NCBI GenBank assembly: GCA_946482165.1
Contig: CAMLQS010000038.1
Coordinates: 1-22,352, forward strand
Source: an uncultured Verrucomicrobiota bacterium
GTDB lineage: Bacteria; Verrucomicrobiota; Verrucomicrobiae; Opitutales; Opitutaceae
Reading direction: 5' to 3'
Length of the DNA: 22,352 bases
Numbering within the stretch: position 1 is the stretch's first letter; every line of letters begins with the position of its first letter. The notes beneath the pieces are model-generated. The model had not been told where the DNA came from, did no database searches, and was given only the letters and a program-made list of their open reading frames with translations. Below, one piece after another: positions 1 through 7,659 of the stretch. A program made the translations under genes and the position numbers.

Positions 1-62
1 CGCAACGGCCTCCCCGGAAAAAACTGGATTTTGGCCCCGAGTAGCGGAAGTCGGGTTAAGTT

Positions 63-93
63 GCCCCAGCGAGGGGCTCCTAAGAAGTTTTTT
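63..93 (+). terminator. Possible weak terminator
   Basis: GCCCC (63-67) and GGGGC (73-77) form a perfect five-pair stem around a five-base loop. A run of six T (88-93) follows, but only after a ten-base spacer, so this is not a textbook intrinsic terminator. It could end a transcript coming from a gene left of the window. Low confidence. Confidence 0.25.
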
Positions 94-408
94 GTAAGGC
101 TAACATTGGACTGTAGTTGCCCGGGATATCCGAACTTACTTTGCCTGTGCTGGGTGTGTGACGATGCGCCTCGGTTCCATCCAGTCCACGGCATGCGTTT
201 TCGTTTCGGGCAGCCGGCCGCAAGGCGTTTGACCCTGCCTAAGTTGCGCGCCGTGCGCTCTGCGGGGCAATTTCACCCCTCTACGTGCGCAGCGAGCGGG
301 CTGCGAAGGGAAGTTCGACTACTTGGCGGCGTTTGCCGGGGACCTAAACGCGGTGACCGCCACCTTGTGCAAGCGGCCAAAGTTCTCTTCGGTGTCGTCA
401 AGACGCCG

Positions 409-414
409 TATAAT
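409..414 (+). promoter_or_regulatory. Candidate -10 element (TATAAT)
   Basis: A perfect TATAAT stands in otherwise GC-rich sequence, about 430 bases before rpsL, in the right orientation to transcribe the operon. The hexamer 17 bases upstream (386-391, TCTTCG) is a poor match to TTGACA, so the -35 is weak or absent. A start about seven bases downstream would fall near the ATG at 421, which opens a frame of only 16 codons ending in TAA at 469-471. Its use as the str-operon promoter is inferred. Confidence 0.35.
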
Positions 415-470
415 GCCCCCATGACGGCCAATTGCGTCGAGCCGCCGGAGCGGGTCCAGATATCCAAGTA

Positions 471-498
471 ATGCCGCAGCGGCACCGCGTGGCGGCAT
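471..498 (+). promoter_or_regulatory. Leader hairpin upstream of rpsL
   Basis: ATGCCGC (471-477) is perfectly complementary to GCGGCAT (492-498). Inside it GCGG (479-482) pairs with CCGC (485-488), giving a long nearly continuous stem. No T tract follows, so termination is unlikely; a structured mRNA leader or protein-binding site is possible. It begins at the last base of the TAA that closes the 16-codon frame starting at 421. Confidence 0.35.
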
Positions 499-841
499 CC
501 CTATTCCAATGGAGCGCCCCAAACGCGCGGTGGTTTACCCGTCGACGCGAAGCCTTGGACCGAGGGTATTCGTCTTTTCGCTACGAAATTCGTCTGCGGG
601 GAAAAAAGCGCTTGCGGATGGGCGGCGAAGCCCCTCTTCCTGACCCTCCCACCGAAACTTCCCGTCGGCTCACTCACCCGACTGCAGTATCGGAACCTCA
701 CTTTCCGTCGCTCGACCGGCCCTCCGTATCCATAGGGCGACTTTCTTTTTGCGATTCTTGGAAATTTCGCTTGCCGCGTTTTTCCCGGAATCGCAACGTC
801 GTAGTCTTTTCCCTATTTCTCAGCGTCTTTAAACCCTCGTC

Positions 842-1231
842 ATGCCTACCATCAACCAACTCGTGCGCAAAGGCCGTCGCAAGGTCAGCGCGAAGTCCAA
901 GTCTCCCGCCCTGGACAATAATCCCTTCCGTCGCGGCGTTTGCGTGCAGGTCATGACCCGCACGCCAAAGAAGCCTAATTCCGCTATCCGTAAGGTCGCC
1001 AAAGTTCGCCTGACCAATGGCAACGAGGTCATCTCCTACATCCCTGACGAGGGCCACAATCTCCAAGAGCACTCAATCGTTCTCGTTCGTGGCGGTCGCG
1101 TAAAGGATCTCCCCGGCGTGCGCTATCACATTGTCCGCGGCACCCTGGACGCCACCGGCGTCGAAAAGCGTCGTCGCTCCCGTTCGAAGTATGGCGTGAA
1201 GCGCCCGAAGGCCGCCGCCGTCAAAAAGTAA
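842..1231 (+). CDS. rpsL: 30S ribosomal protein S12
   Basis: S12 lines the decoding centre of the 30S subunit and governs translational accuracy. The 129-residue product is full length for the family. It begins [11 protein letters not shown] and carries the conserved TPKKPNSA (41-48) and GGRVKDLPG (85-93) loops. Lys43 and Lys89, at positions where streptomycin-resistance substitutions occur in other bacteria, are wild type. Asp90 is the residue that is methylthiolated in E. coli. The ATG at 842 matches the family N-terminus but has no Shine-Dalgarno sequence. First gene of the str block, 39 bases before rpsG. Confidence 0.98.
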   Translation: MPTINQLVRKGRRKVSAKSKSPALDNNPFRRGVCVQVMTRTPKKPNSAIRKVAKVRLTNGNEVISYIPDEGHNLQEHSIVLVRGGRVKDLPGVRYHIVRGTLDATGVEKRRRSRSKYGVKRPKAAAVKK

Positions 1232-1270
1232 GCCCGCCCTCAACCGCAGCCCTTAGCACCTTACCGCACC

Positions 1271-1744
1271 ATGTCACGTCGTCATCGCGCTACCAAGCGT
1301 CAGAGCACCCCAGATTCCCGCTACAACAGCGCCCTCGTTGCCCATCTCGTCAACGTGGTCATGCAGTCCGGCAAGAAGAACCTCGCCGAGCGCATCGTTT
1401 ACGGTGCCTTTGAGAAGGTCTCCGAGAAGCTACAAAAGGGCGATCCCGTGGATCTCCTCATCGGCGCTCTTGAGAACGCCCGTCCGCGTCTTGAGGTGAA
1501 GAGCCGCCGCGTTGGCGGCGCCACCTATCAGGTTCCCGTCGAAATCTCCTACGAGCGCCAAGAGTCTCTCGCGCTCCGCTGGATCGTGACCGCTGCGGGT
1601 GGCCGCAAGGGGCAGCCCATGAAGGAAGCCCTCGCGGCCGAGCTCGTGGATGCCTATAATAACACAGGCTCCGTGGTGAAGAAAAAGGAAGACACGCACA
1701 AGATGGCCCAGGCCAATCGCGCCTTCGCCCATCTCCGCTGGTAA
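1271..1744 (+). CDS. rpsG: 30S ribosomal protein S7
   Basis: S7 is a primary assembly protein that binds the 3' major domain of 16S rRNA and forms part of the E site and mRNA exit. The 157-residue product has the usual length. It shows the family's N-terminal [10 protein letters not shown], the central [13 protein letters not shown] segment (about 78-90) and the [10 protein letters not shown]-terminus. The start is ATG after a C-rich leader without a Shine-Dalgarno sequence. It lies between rpsL and fusA as in most bacteria. In E. coli S7 represses its own operon; I see no obvious copy of that site in the short rpsL-rpsG gap. Confidence 0.98.
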   Translation: MSRRHRATKRQSTPDSRYNSALVAHLVNVVMQSGKKNLAERIVYGAFEKVSEKLQKGDPVDLLIGALENARPRLEVKSRRVGGATYQVPVEISYERQESLALRWIVTAAGGRKGQPMKEALAAELVDAYNNTGSVVKKKEDTHKMAQANRAFAHLRW

Positions 1745-1792
1745 GCCTACTGCACCCGTTCCGCACCCGCCGCACTCGACTCTTCAGGCAAC

Positions 1793-3976
1793 ATGTCCGA
1801 CGCTCCCCAGATCACGATTGTCACCGATAAGGCGAAGATTTCGCCTGCGAACTCCAAGAACCGTCCCTTCCCCTTGGAGTGGACCCGCAACATCGGTATC
1901 GCCGCGCACATCGATGCCGGCAAGACCACCACCTCGGAGCGCATTCTGTTTTACTCTGGCGCCGTCCATAAAATGGGCGAAGTGCACGAGGGCACTGCGG
2001 TCACCGACTGGATGGAGCAAGAGCGCGAGCGCGGCATCACCATCACCGCCGCCGCCATTTCCTGCGCTTGGAACGCGTCCTGCGGGCCGTGGAAGGGCAT
2101 CAAGCAGCGTATCAATATTATTGATACGCCCGGACACGTCGACTTCACCGCCGAGGTCGAGCGCTCCATGCGCGTTCTTGACGGCGCCGTCGCCGTGTTC
2201 TGCGCCGTCGCCGGCGTGCAACCCCAGTCCGAGACCGTTTGGCGCCAAGCCAACAAATACGGCGTTCCCCGCGTCGCGTTCATCAACAAGATGGACCGCA
2301 CCGGAGCCAATTTCTTCCGCGCCATCGATGAGATGCGCGAGAAGCTGAAGGCCAACGCCCACGCCCTCTTCCTGCCCATCGGCAACGAGGAAAACTTCTC
2401 CGGCGTCGTCGATCTCGTCCAAGAGGTCGCCTACATGTTCGAGGATCCCCTCAACATGGATCTTGATCCCAAGCTTCATCCGATTCCCGAGAACATGGTC
2501 GCTCAGACCAAGGAATACCGCGAGAAGCTGATCGAGGCCGTTTCCGATTTCGATGACGCTCTGGCCGAAAAGTATCTCGGTGGCGAAACCATCACCCCTG
2601 CCGAGCTCATGGTTGCGGTCCGCAAGGCCACCGTATCGATGAAGTTCACGGGCGTCGTCCCTGGCTCCGCATTCAAGAAGAAGGGCATACAGCGCCTCCT
2701 TGACTGCGTCGTCAATTACCTGCCGAACCCGCTCGATCTCCCTCCGATGATCGGTCAGAATAGCGACGGCGAGAACGTTGGTATCAAAGCCGATGACAGC
2801 GCCAAGCTCGCCGGTCTCGCATTCAAGCTTTGGACCGACCCGTTCGTTGGTAAGCTCGTTTTCTTCCGCGTCTACACTGGCGTGCTCCCCAAGGGCTCCG
2901 TTGTTTACAATCCCCGCACCCGTCGCACGGAGCGCGTTTCGCGCTTGGTTTTGATGCGCGCGATGGACCGCGAAGAAATCGATTTCGCCTATTCCGGCGA
3001 CATTTGCGCGATGGTCGGCGTTAAGGACGTGATCACCGGAGATACCCTCTGTCACGAAGATGCCGATATCCGTCTCGAGCCCCCGTCTTTCCCCGAGCCC
3101 GTTATCTCGATGTCGATCGAGCCAAACTCGAAGGCTGACCAAGAGAAGCTCGGCACCGCCCTTCAACGCCTCGTCGCTGAGGATCCCACTCTTCGCGTCA
3201 AGACCGACACCGACACGGGCCAGACCATTCTCTCCGGCATGGGCGAGCTTCACCTAGAGATCATCGTTGATCGTATGAAGCGCGAGTTCAAGGTCGAGGC
3301 AACCTCTGGCAAGCCCCAGATCGCCTATCGTGAAACGATCACCGCCGCAGCCGGAGGCGAGGGCAAATTCGTCCGCCAGTCTGGCGGTAAGGGCCAATAC
3401 GGTCACGTCGTCGTCAAGATTTCCCCCAACGAAAAGGGTAAGGGCATCGAAGTCATCAACGATACAGTTGGTGGTTCCATCCCCAAGGAATTCATCAAGC
3501 CTTCGATCGACGGCATCAACGAAGCCGCCAATAACGGCGTCGTCGCCGGCTATCCTGTTGTCGATGTGATCGTCAACATCATCGACGGTTCCTTCCACGA
3601 GGTCGACTCGTCTGAAATGGCGTTCAAGATGGCTGGCATCTTCGCGTTCAAGGACGCGATGAAGAACGCCAAGCCCATTCTCCTCGAGCCCATCATGGGC
3701 GTCGAAGTGACCACGCCCGAAGAGTATCAGGGCGACCTCATCGGCGACATCAATCGTCGTCGCGGCACCATCCAGGGCATGGAGAACAAGAACGGCGCGT
3801 GTATCATCGCCTCGACCGTTCCGCTTGAGAACCTTTTCGGTTACGTGACCGACATTCGCTCCCTCTCCAAAGGCCGCGCCTCCGCATCGATTACTCCCTC
3901 CCATTTCGAGCAGGTCCCCAACCAGCTCCTCGCCAAGATCGTGGAAACCTCCTCCAAGGCTCCCGCTCGCACGTAA
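1793..3976 (+). CDS. fusA: Elongation factor G
   Basis: EF-G is the GTPase that drives tRNA-mRNA translocation and, with ribosome recycling factor, splits post-termination ribosomes. G-motifs are intact: AHIDAGKTT (38-46), RGITI in switch I (80-84), DTPGH (111-115, with the catalytic His115) and NKMD (165-168). Domains II to V follow. At 727 residues it is longer than the usual 690-705. The excess lies in an N-terminal extension of roughly 24 residues before RNIGI (32-36) and a Trp/Cys-containing insertion near 90-104. The ATG at 1793 lacks a clear Shine-Dalgarno sequence; no in-frame ATG lies between it and the P-loop. The usual downstream tuf gene is missing. Confidence 0.97.
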   Translation: MSDAPQITIVTDKAKISPANSKNRPFPLEWTRNIGIAAHIDAGKTTTSERILFYSGAVHKMGEVHEGTAVTDWMEQERERGITITAAAISCAWNASCGPWKGIKQRINIIDTPGHVDFTAEVERSMRVLDGAVAVFCAVAGVQPQSETVWRQANKYGVPRVAFINKMDRTGANFFRAIDEMREKLKANAHALFLPIGNEENFSGVVDLVQEVAYMFEDPLNMDLDPKLHPIPENMVAQTKEYREKLIEAVSDFDDALAEKYLGGETITPAELMVAVRKATVSMKFTGVVPGSAFKKKGIQRLLDCVVNYLPNPLDLPPMIGQNSDGENVGIKADDSAKLAGLAFKLWTDPFVGKLVFFRVYTGVLPKGSVVYNPRTRRTERVSRLVLMRAMDREEIDFAYSGDICAMVGVKDVITGDTLCHEDADIRLEPPSFPEPVISMSIEPNSKADQEKLGTALQRLVAEDPTLRVKTDTDTGQTILSGMGELHLEIIVDRMKREFKVEATSGKPQIAYRETITAAAGGEGKFVRQSGGKGQYGHVVVKISPNEKGKGIEVINDTVGGSIPKEFIKPSIDGINEAANNGVVAGYPVVDVIVNIIDGSFHEVDSSEMAFKMAGIFAFKDAMKNAKPILLEPIMGVEVTTPEEYQGDLIGDINRRRGTIQGMENKNGACIIASTVPLENLFGYVTDIRSLSKGRASASITPSHFEQVPNQLLAKIVETSSKAPART

Positions 3977-3997
3977 ACCTTCGTTCTTTTTCCCGCC

Positions 3998-4306
3998 ATG
4001 AAAGGCCAAAAAATCCGCATCCGTCTCAAGGGCTTCGACTATCGCGTCATCGACCAGTCCGCCCTCGAGATCGTCGAGACCGCCAAGCGCTCCGGCGCCC
4101 GCGTCTCCGGTCCCGTTCCGCTCCCGACCAAGATCGAGAAGCTGACCGTCAACCGTTCCCCGCACGTGGACAAGAAGTCCATGGAGCAGTTTGAGAGCCG
4201 CACCCACAAGCGCCTCATCGACATCATCGAGCCCACCGCCCAGACCGTGGACGAGCTGAAGAAGCTCAACCTCCCGTCCGGCGTGGACATCACCATCACC
4301 GTGTAA
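3998..4306 (+). CDS. rpsJ: 30S ribosomal protein S10
   Basis: S10 belongs to the 30S head and, in E. coli, also acts with NusB in antitermination of rRNA transcription. The 102-residue product is full length and starts [19 protein letters not shown]. It carries the conserved GPVPLPT (39-45) loop region and ends with the beta strand GVDITITV. It follows fusA by 21 bases, so it is probably cotranscribed with the str block rather than starting a separate S10 operon. There is no Shine-Dalgarno sequence before the ATG. A structured 127-base gap separates it from rplC. Confidence 0.98.
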   Translation: MKGQKIRIRLKGFDYRVIDQSALEIVETAKRSGARVSGPVPLPTKIEKLTVNRSPHVDKKSMEQFESRTHKRLIDIIEPTAQTVDELKKLNLPSGVDITITV

Positions 4307-4354
4307 GTATCCGCAAACCGAATACAACACGTCCAGCCCTTTCAGTCCGACAGT

Positions 4355-4390
4355 TTAGCGGCACTCCGGCGCCTCCGCCGGAATCGCTAA
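4355..4390 (+). promoter_or_regulatory. Two-tier hairpin in the rpsJ-rplC gap
   Basis: TTAGCG (4355-4360) pairs perfectly with CGCTAA (4385-4390). Nested inside, TCCGGCG (4365-4371) pairs perfectly with CGCCGGA (4376-4382) around a CCTC loop, with a small internal loop (GCAC/AT) between the tiers. No T tract follows, so it is not a standard intrinsic terminator. It sits 43 bases before rplC, where a leader that senses a ribosomal protein (L4 does this for the E. coli S10 operon) would be plausible. The function is inferred from position only. Confidence 0.55.
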
Positions 4391-4433
4391 TGTAGGTCTC
4401 ACGAAACGGAAACCCTCCACCTACCGCTTAGCC

Positions 4434-5081
4434 ATGATCAACACCCTCATCGGTAAAAAGATCGGCATGACGCAGGTCTACGACGCGCAAAACGTCTTGG
4501 TCCCCGTCACCGTCGTCGAAGCCGGACCCAACTCCGTGGTCCAGGTCAAGACCGTCGAAACCGACGGCTACAACGCCGTCCAGCTCGGCTTCTCCGCCCT
4601 TAAGACGAAGAATGCCTCCAAGGCCGAACTCAACCATGCCAAGAAGGCTGGTCTCGAGTCCGCCCCCCGCGTCCTCAGCGAAGTTCGTCTCGCCGAAACG
4701 CCCACCCAGAAGCCCGGTGACGTGGTCACCGTCGAGTCCTTCAAGGAAGGCCAACTCGTTGATGTCATCGGCATCACGAAGGGCAAGGGCTTCGCGGGCG
4801 TCGTCAAACGCTTCCGCGTCGCCGGCGGTCCCGCCACCCACGGCTCCATGTTCCATCGCCGTATCGGCTCGGTCGGTATGCGCCAGACCCCCGGTCGCGT
4901 TTGGAAGAATCAGGCGATGCCCGGTCACATGGGGCAGGTTCGTCGCACTCTACAGAACCTCCAAGTCGTGAAGGTTGTTGCCGACAAGAACCTCATCCTC
5001 GTGAAGGGCGCCATTCCCGGTGCCAACGGTGACGACGTGATCGTTCGCACCGCCATCAAAGGCCAGCCCAAGAAGGCCTGA
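4434..5081 (+). CDS. rplC: 50S ribosomal protein L3
   Basis: L3 is an early 50S assembly protein that reaches toward the peptidyl transferase centre. The 215-residue product has the usual length. It opens MINTLIGKKIGMTQVYD and contains the tip-loop motif GSVGMRQTPGRV (about 143-154), where the Gln corresponds to the one N-methylated by PrmB in enterobacteria. The start ATG follows an AC-rich leader with no Shine-Dalgarno sequence. rplD begins 18 bases after the stop. Confidence 0.98.
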   Translation: MINTLIGKKIGMTQVYDAQNVLVPVTVVEAGPNSVVQVKTVETDGYNAVQLGFSALKTKNASKAELNHAKKAGLESAPRVLSEVRLAETPTQKPGDVVTVESFKEGQLVDVIGITKGKGFAGVVKRFRVAGGPATHGSMFHRRIGSVGMRQTPGRVWKNQAMPGHMGQVRRTLQNLQVVKVVADKNLILVKGAIPGANGDDVIVRTAIKGQPKKA

Positions 5082-5099
5082 TAAAGGAGAACGCCACCC

Positions 5100-5735
5100 A
5101 TGAAACTCAAAGTTTACAGCGCAGACGGCAAAACCTCCCGTGAGCAGGACTTCGCCGATCTTCCCCAGTTCGAAGGTGACAAGGGCGTGCAAGCCCTGAA
5201 GGAAGTCATTGTCGCCATCAACGCCAACGCCCGTCTCGGCACCCACTCCACGAAAACCCGTGGCGAGGTGTCCGGCGGCGGCAAGAAGCCTTGGCGTCAA
5301 AAGGGCACCGGCCGCGCTCGCGCCGGTTCCATCCGCTCCCCTCTGTGGGTCGGCGGTGGTGTCGTCTTCGGGCCCAAGCCCCGCGACTACTCCAAGAAGA
5401 TCAACTCGCAGGTGAAGGCTCTGGCCTTCTCCCGCGCTCTCTTCGAACGCGCCGTCGCCGGCGAAATCGACGTGATCGAATCTTGGACTGTTTCCGCGCC
5501 CAAGACCAAGCTTTTCAACGAAGTGCTCGGCCGCATCGCTCCCGTAGGCAAGATTCTCGTCGTCGACGAGACCTTCGAGAAGAATGCCGCCCTTGCCGCC
5601 CGCAATGTTGAACGTGTCTCCCTTCAGGAGGCCGCCAAGCTCAACTCCAAGGATCTCGCTCAATACAAGCGAATCATCGTCTCCACCAAGGGCCTCGAAA
5701 AGATCATCGCCCGCGTCAACGGAGGTAAGAACTAA
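5100..5735 (+). CDS. rplD: 50S ribosomal protein L4
   Basis: L4 lines the nascent peptide exit tunnel. In E. coli it also represses the S10 operon. The 211-residue product has the usual length; the extended tunnel loop SGGGKKPWRQKGTGRARAGS (about 59-78) is intact, so there is no obvious macrolide-resistance change. A strong Shine-Dalgarno sequence (AAAGGAG, 5083-5089) precedes the ATG at 10 bases. Its 3' end carries the ribosome binding site for rplW, and its stop codon overlaps the rplW start by one base. Confidence 0.98.
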   Translation: MKLKVYSADGKTSREQDFADLPQFEGDKGVQALKEVIVAINANARLGTHSTKTRGEVSGGGKKPWRQKGTGRARAGSIRSPLWVGGGVVFGPKPRDYSKKINSQVKALAFSRALFERAVAGEIDVIESWTVSAPKTKLFNEVLGRIAPVGKILVVDETFEKNAALAARNVERVSLQEAAKLNSKDLAQYKRIIVSTKGLEKIIARVNGGKN

Positions 5736-6016
5736 TGAACGCCCTCGCCGTCCTCAAACAAGTCCGCCTCACCGAGAAGGCCTCCGGTCTCTCCGCTGAT
5801 CTCGGCCAATACACCTTCGAAGTGGATCGCAAGGCCACCAAGCATCAGATCGCCGTCGCTGTCGAAAAGACCTTTAAGGTCAATGTCGTCCGCGTGAACA
5901 CCCAGGTCATCAAGGGCAAGCCGAAGCGCTCCCGTGCCGGCCGCCCAATCAAGACCTCCACCATTAAGAAGGCCCTCGTGACCCTCAAGGCCGGCGACAA
6001 GATCGAGCTCATCTGA
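5735..6016 (+). CDS. rplW: 50S ribosomal protein L23
   Basis: L23 sits at the tunnel exit and docks trigger factor and the signal recognition particle. The 93-residue product is typical. It shows the VRLTEKAS segment near residues 9-16 and the basic loop KGKPKRSRAGRPI (60-72). The start overlaps the rplD stop in TAATG, and a GGAGG at 5721-5725 lies inside the end of rplD, so the two are translationally coupled. Confidence 0.97.
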   Translation: MNALAVLKQVRLTEKASGLSADLGQYTFEVDRKATKHQIAVAVEKTFKVNVVRVNTQVIKGKPKRSRAGRPIKTSTIKKALVTLKAGDKIELI

Positions 6017-6053
6017 GCTTCGCTCCACGCCCCCACCCAAGGAACCACCCAAC

Positions 6054-6920
6054 ATGGCTCTCAAATCCTTTCGTCCTCTCACCCCGTCGCAGCGCTTCAC
6101 GGTGCTGAATCAGGATGAGACTCTCACCGACAAGCGCCCTGAGCGGTCCCTGACCTACTCTCAGGCAAAGTCCGGCGGCCGTAACAACAACGGACGCATC
6201 ACCAGTCGCCGTCGAGGCGGCGGTCACAAGCGTCTACATCGCATAGTCGACTTCAAGCGCGCTATACTCGACGTGCCCGCCACCGTGCAGGCAATCGAGT
6301 ATGATCCCAACCGCTCGGCTCGCCTCGCGCTCATCGTCTATAAGACCGGTGAGAAGGCCTACATCATTGCGGCCAACGGCATGAAGATTGGCGACACAAT
6401 CGTCACCTCGAACAAAGCCACGACCAACGACTTCCTTGTTGGTAACAACTTCCCCCTCGAGATCATCCCTCCCGCAACGAAGCTTCACTGCGTGGAGCTC
6501 ATCCCTGGTCGCGGCGCCCAGCTCGGCCGCACCGCTGGCACGTCCATCGAGCTCGTCGCCGTCGAAAACGGCGCTGCCCAGCTCAAGATGCCCTCGGGCG
6601 AGATCCGTCTCGTCAATCCGAAGTGCCGTGCCACGATCGGCGAGGTCGGCAATGGTGATCACATGAATCGCTCGCTCGGCAAGGCCGGCCGCAATCGCTG
6701 GCTTGGCAAGCGTCCCCGCCAGCGCGGCGTTTCGATGAACCCGGTTGACCACCCCAACGGCGGTGGCCAGGGCAAGTCCAAGGGTGGTGGCGGTCGCCAG
6801 CACCTCGTCTCCCCTTGGGGCCAGCTCGCGAAGGGCTTCCCCACCCGCAAGCGTTCGAAACCCTCGAACAGCCAGATCCTCGTCCGCCACAACGGCCGCA
6901 AGCCGCGCGGCAAGAAGTAA
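6054..6920 (+). CDS. rplB: 50S ribosomal protein L2
   Basis: L2 joins the subunits and supports peptidyl transfer. The product is 288 residues, slightly above the usual 273-277. Conserved blocks are KSGGRNNNGRIT (39-50), YDPNRSA (81-87), GEVGN and MNPVDHPNGGG. His233 matches the histidine reported as essential in E. coli L2; the following variable position is Asn where many species have His or Met. A short Gly/Lys/Ser insertion follows this motif (about 238-249). A weak Shine-Dalgarno sequence (AAGGA) lies upstream of the ATG. rpsS follows after 18 bases. Confidence 0.98.
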   Translation: MALKSFRPLTPSQRFTVLNQDETLTDKRPERSLTYSQAKSGGRNNNGRITSRRRGGGHKRLHRIVDFKRAILDVPATVQAIEYDPNRSARLALIVYKTGEKAYIIAANGMKIGDTIVTSNKATTNDFLVGNNFPLEIIPPATKLHCVELIPGRGAQLGRTAGTSIELVAVENGAAQLKMPSGEIRLVNPKCRATIGEVGNGDHMNRSLGKAGRNRWLGKRPRQRGVSMNPVDHPNGGGQGKSKGGGGRQHLVSPWGQLAKGFPTRKRSKPSNSQILVRHNGRKPRGKK

Positions 6921-6938
6921 CCTTACCGCCCACCCACC

Positions 6939-7214
6939 ATGGCCCGTTCCATCAAAAAAGGTTTCTTTGTCGACTATCACCTTCTCGAAAAAATCGAAAA
7001 GGCCGTCGCCACCAAGAACAAGAAGCCCATTCAAACCTGGTCCCGCCGCTCGACCATCACGCCCGACTTCATCGGCCACACTTTCAATGTCCACAATGGG
7101 AAGGCGTTCGTCGCCGTCTACGTCACGGATAATATGGTTGGCCACAAGCTCGGCGAGTTCGCCCCAACCCGCGTCTTCAAGGCGCATGGTGGCATGACCC
7201 GCAAGGAAATCTGA
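6939..7214 (+). CDS. rpsS: 30S ribosomal protein S19
   Basis: S19 forms a complex with S13 in the 30S head near the A-site tRNA. The 91-residue product is full length: [15 protein letters not shown] at the start, then [16 protein letters not shown] (28-43) and the C-terminal [16 protein letters not shown]. The ATG follows a C/A-rich tract (CCCACCCACC) and has no Shine-Dalgarno sequence. In most bacteria rplV would come next, almost touching; here a foreign-looking gene and a structured gap intervene. Confidence 0.98.
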   Translation: MARSIKKGFFVDYHLLEKIEKAVATKNKKPIQTWSRRSTITPDFIGHTFNVHNGKAFVAVYVTDNMVGHKLGEFAPTRVFKAHGGMTRKEI

Positions 7215-7243
7215 GTTCGCCTCCGTAACGTGCGTTCTTTCCG

Positions 7244-7588
7244 ATGCACTCGCCTCTACGCTGCTTTGTCGCCCTTTCGTCCGCCTTTATCGGTGTCGCA
7301 TCGGCTGGAGCGGCTGTTTTGGGCGGGCGCTCGGTGGGAACCGCTCGCGTTACGCAGATCGACCGCACGCTCGTCGCCGACCTCGTCGTTCTCGACGCCG
7401 GTTTGGAGGCTGGTTTGCGCCAAGGCATGATTTGTATCGTAACGCGTGGAGGCGCGAAGATCGGCGAGCTCCAGCTCGTCGATCTCCGACCTCAAGCATC
7501 AAATGCCGTGATTCTCGATATCAAGGCCGGCCAATCTCTCCTCAAACGAGATCAGGTCGCCGTCAAAACTGTTTCATCTCGAAAATAA
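7244..7588 (+). CDS. Small exported protein of unknown function inside the S10 block
   Basis: I do not recognise a named family. The 114-residue product starts with a short basic n-region (MHSPLR) and a hydrophobic stretch (about 7-27) ending in small residues, which looks like a Sec signal peptide. The rest (about 30-110) is beta-rich with a recurring pattern: a Val/Leu strand, then DAGLEAGLRQGM (51-62), a TRGG turn, KIGELQLVDLRP and SNAVI. It resembles small barrel domains in cell-envelope proteins of planctomycetes and verrucomicrobia; this comparison is from memory. It has no Cys lipobox. The ATG at 7244 lies 29 bases after rpsS and lacks a clear Shine-Dalgarno sequence. Same strand and codon use as its neighbours, so it is probably cotranscribed. 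Confidence 0.75.
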   Translation: MHSPLRCFVALSSAFIGVASAGAAVLGGRSVGTARVTQIDRTLVADLVVLDAGLEAGLRQGMICIVTRGGAKIGELQLVDLRPQASNAVILDIKAGQSLLKRDQVAVKTVSSRK

Positions 7589-7600
7589 CCACACACCAAA

Positions 7601-7639
7601 GGGCAGGGCGGGGGAGCTAATCCTCCGCTGCTGTCGCCC
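7601..7639 (+). promoter_or_regulatory. Long imperfect hairpin before rplV
   Basis: GCGGGGGA (7608-7615) pairs with TCCTCCGC (7621-7628) with one G-T wobble around the loop GCTAA. Outside it GGGC (7601-7604) pairs with GCCC (7636-7639) and CAG (7604-7606) can pair with CTG (7631-7633). It is followed by CTAAAAAGG rather than T, so it is not a classic terminator. The AAAAAGGA Shine-Dalgarno region of rplV starts a few bases after it, placing it well to control rplV translation. Confidence 0.5.
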
Positions 7640-7659
7640 CTAAAAAGGAATCTCCTCCC

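Larger units (their letters stand above)
1..841. other. Long gene-poor region upstream of rpsL
   Basis: No coding region can be supported here. Open frames exist on both strands (for example 31-471 and 432-956 on +, 319-522 on -), but they have no recognisable product, are Arg/Pro/Ser-rich as expected from GC-rich noncoding DNA, and one runs into rpsL out of frame. A frame that is open at the left edge ends with TAG at 42-44 and could be the last codons of a gene outside the window (rpoC is a common neighbour), but about 13 codons are too few to tell. I searched by eye for tmRNA, RNase P, SRP RNA and tRNA signatures and found none. The stretch likely includes the str-operon leader; three smaller elements in it are listed separately. 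Confidence 0.6.

Noticed and set aside
310..330. AAGTTCGACTACTT as a possible tRNA or tmRNA T-arm
   Set aside because: It makes only a four-pair stem, and no other tRNA or tmRNA element (CCA end, resume ORF, tag codons) is nearby.
31..471. Open frame of 146 codons on + upstream of rpsL
   Set aside because: No recognisable domains, Arg/Pro/Cys-rich composition typical of noncoding GC-rich DNA, and no ribosome binding site.
432..956. Open frame of 174 codons overlapping the rpsL start
   Set aside because: It overlaps the certain rpsL gene by over 110 bases in another frame and its composition is unlike any protein of this window.
1784..3253. Long antisense open frame (489 codons) opposite fusA
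   Set aside because: It mirrors fusA codon bias: GC-rich third positions suppress stops on the complementary strand. No family resemblance and a Gly/Leu/Asp/Val-biased composition. The long antisense frames at 3254-4330, 14370-15488, 16992-17972, 18713-19828 and 20482-21636 are rejected for the same reason.
7230..7430. Alternative + frame (GTG start) over the first half of the exported-protein gene
   Set aside because: Arg/Pro/Ser-rich product with no signal peptide or domain pattern; the frame starting at 7244 has local codon use and a coherent signal peptide plus beta domain.
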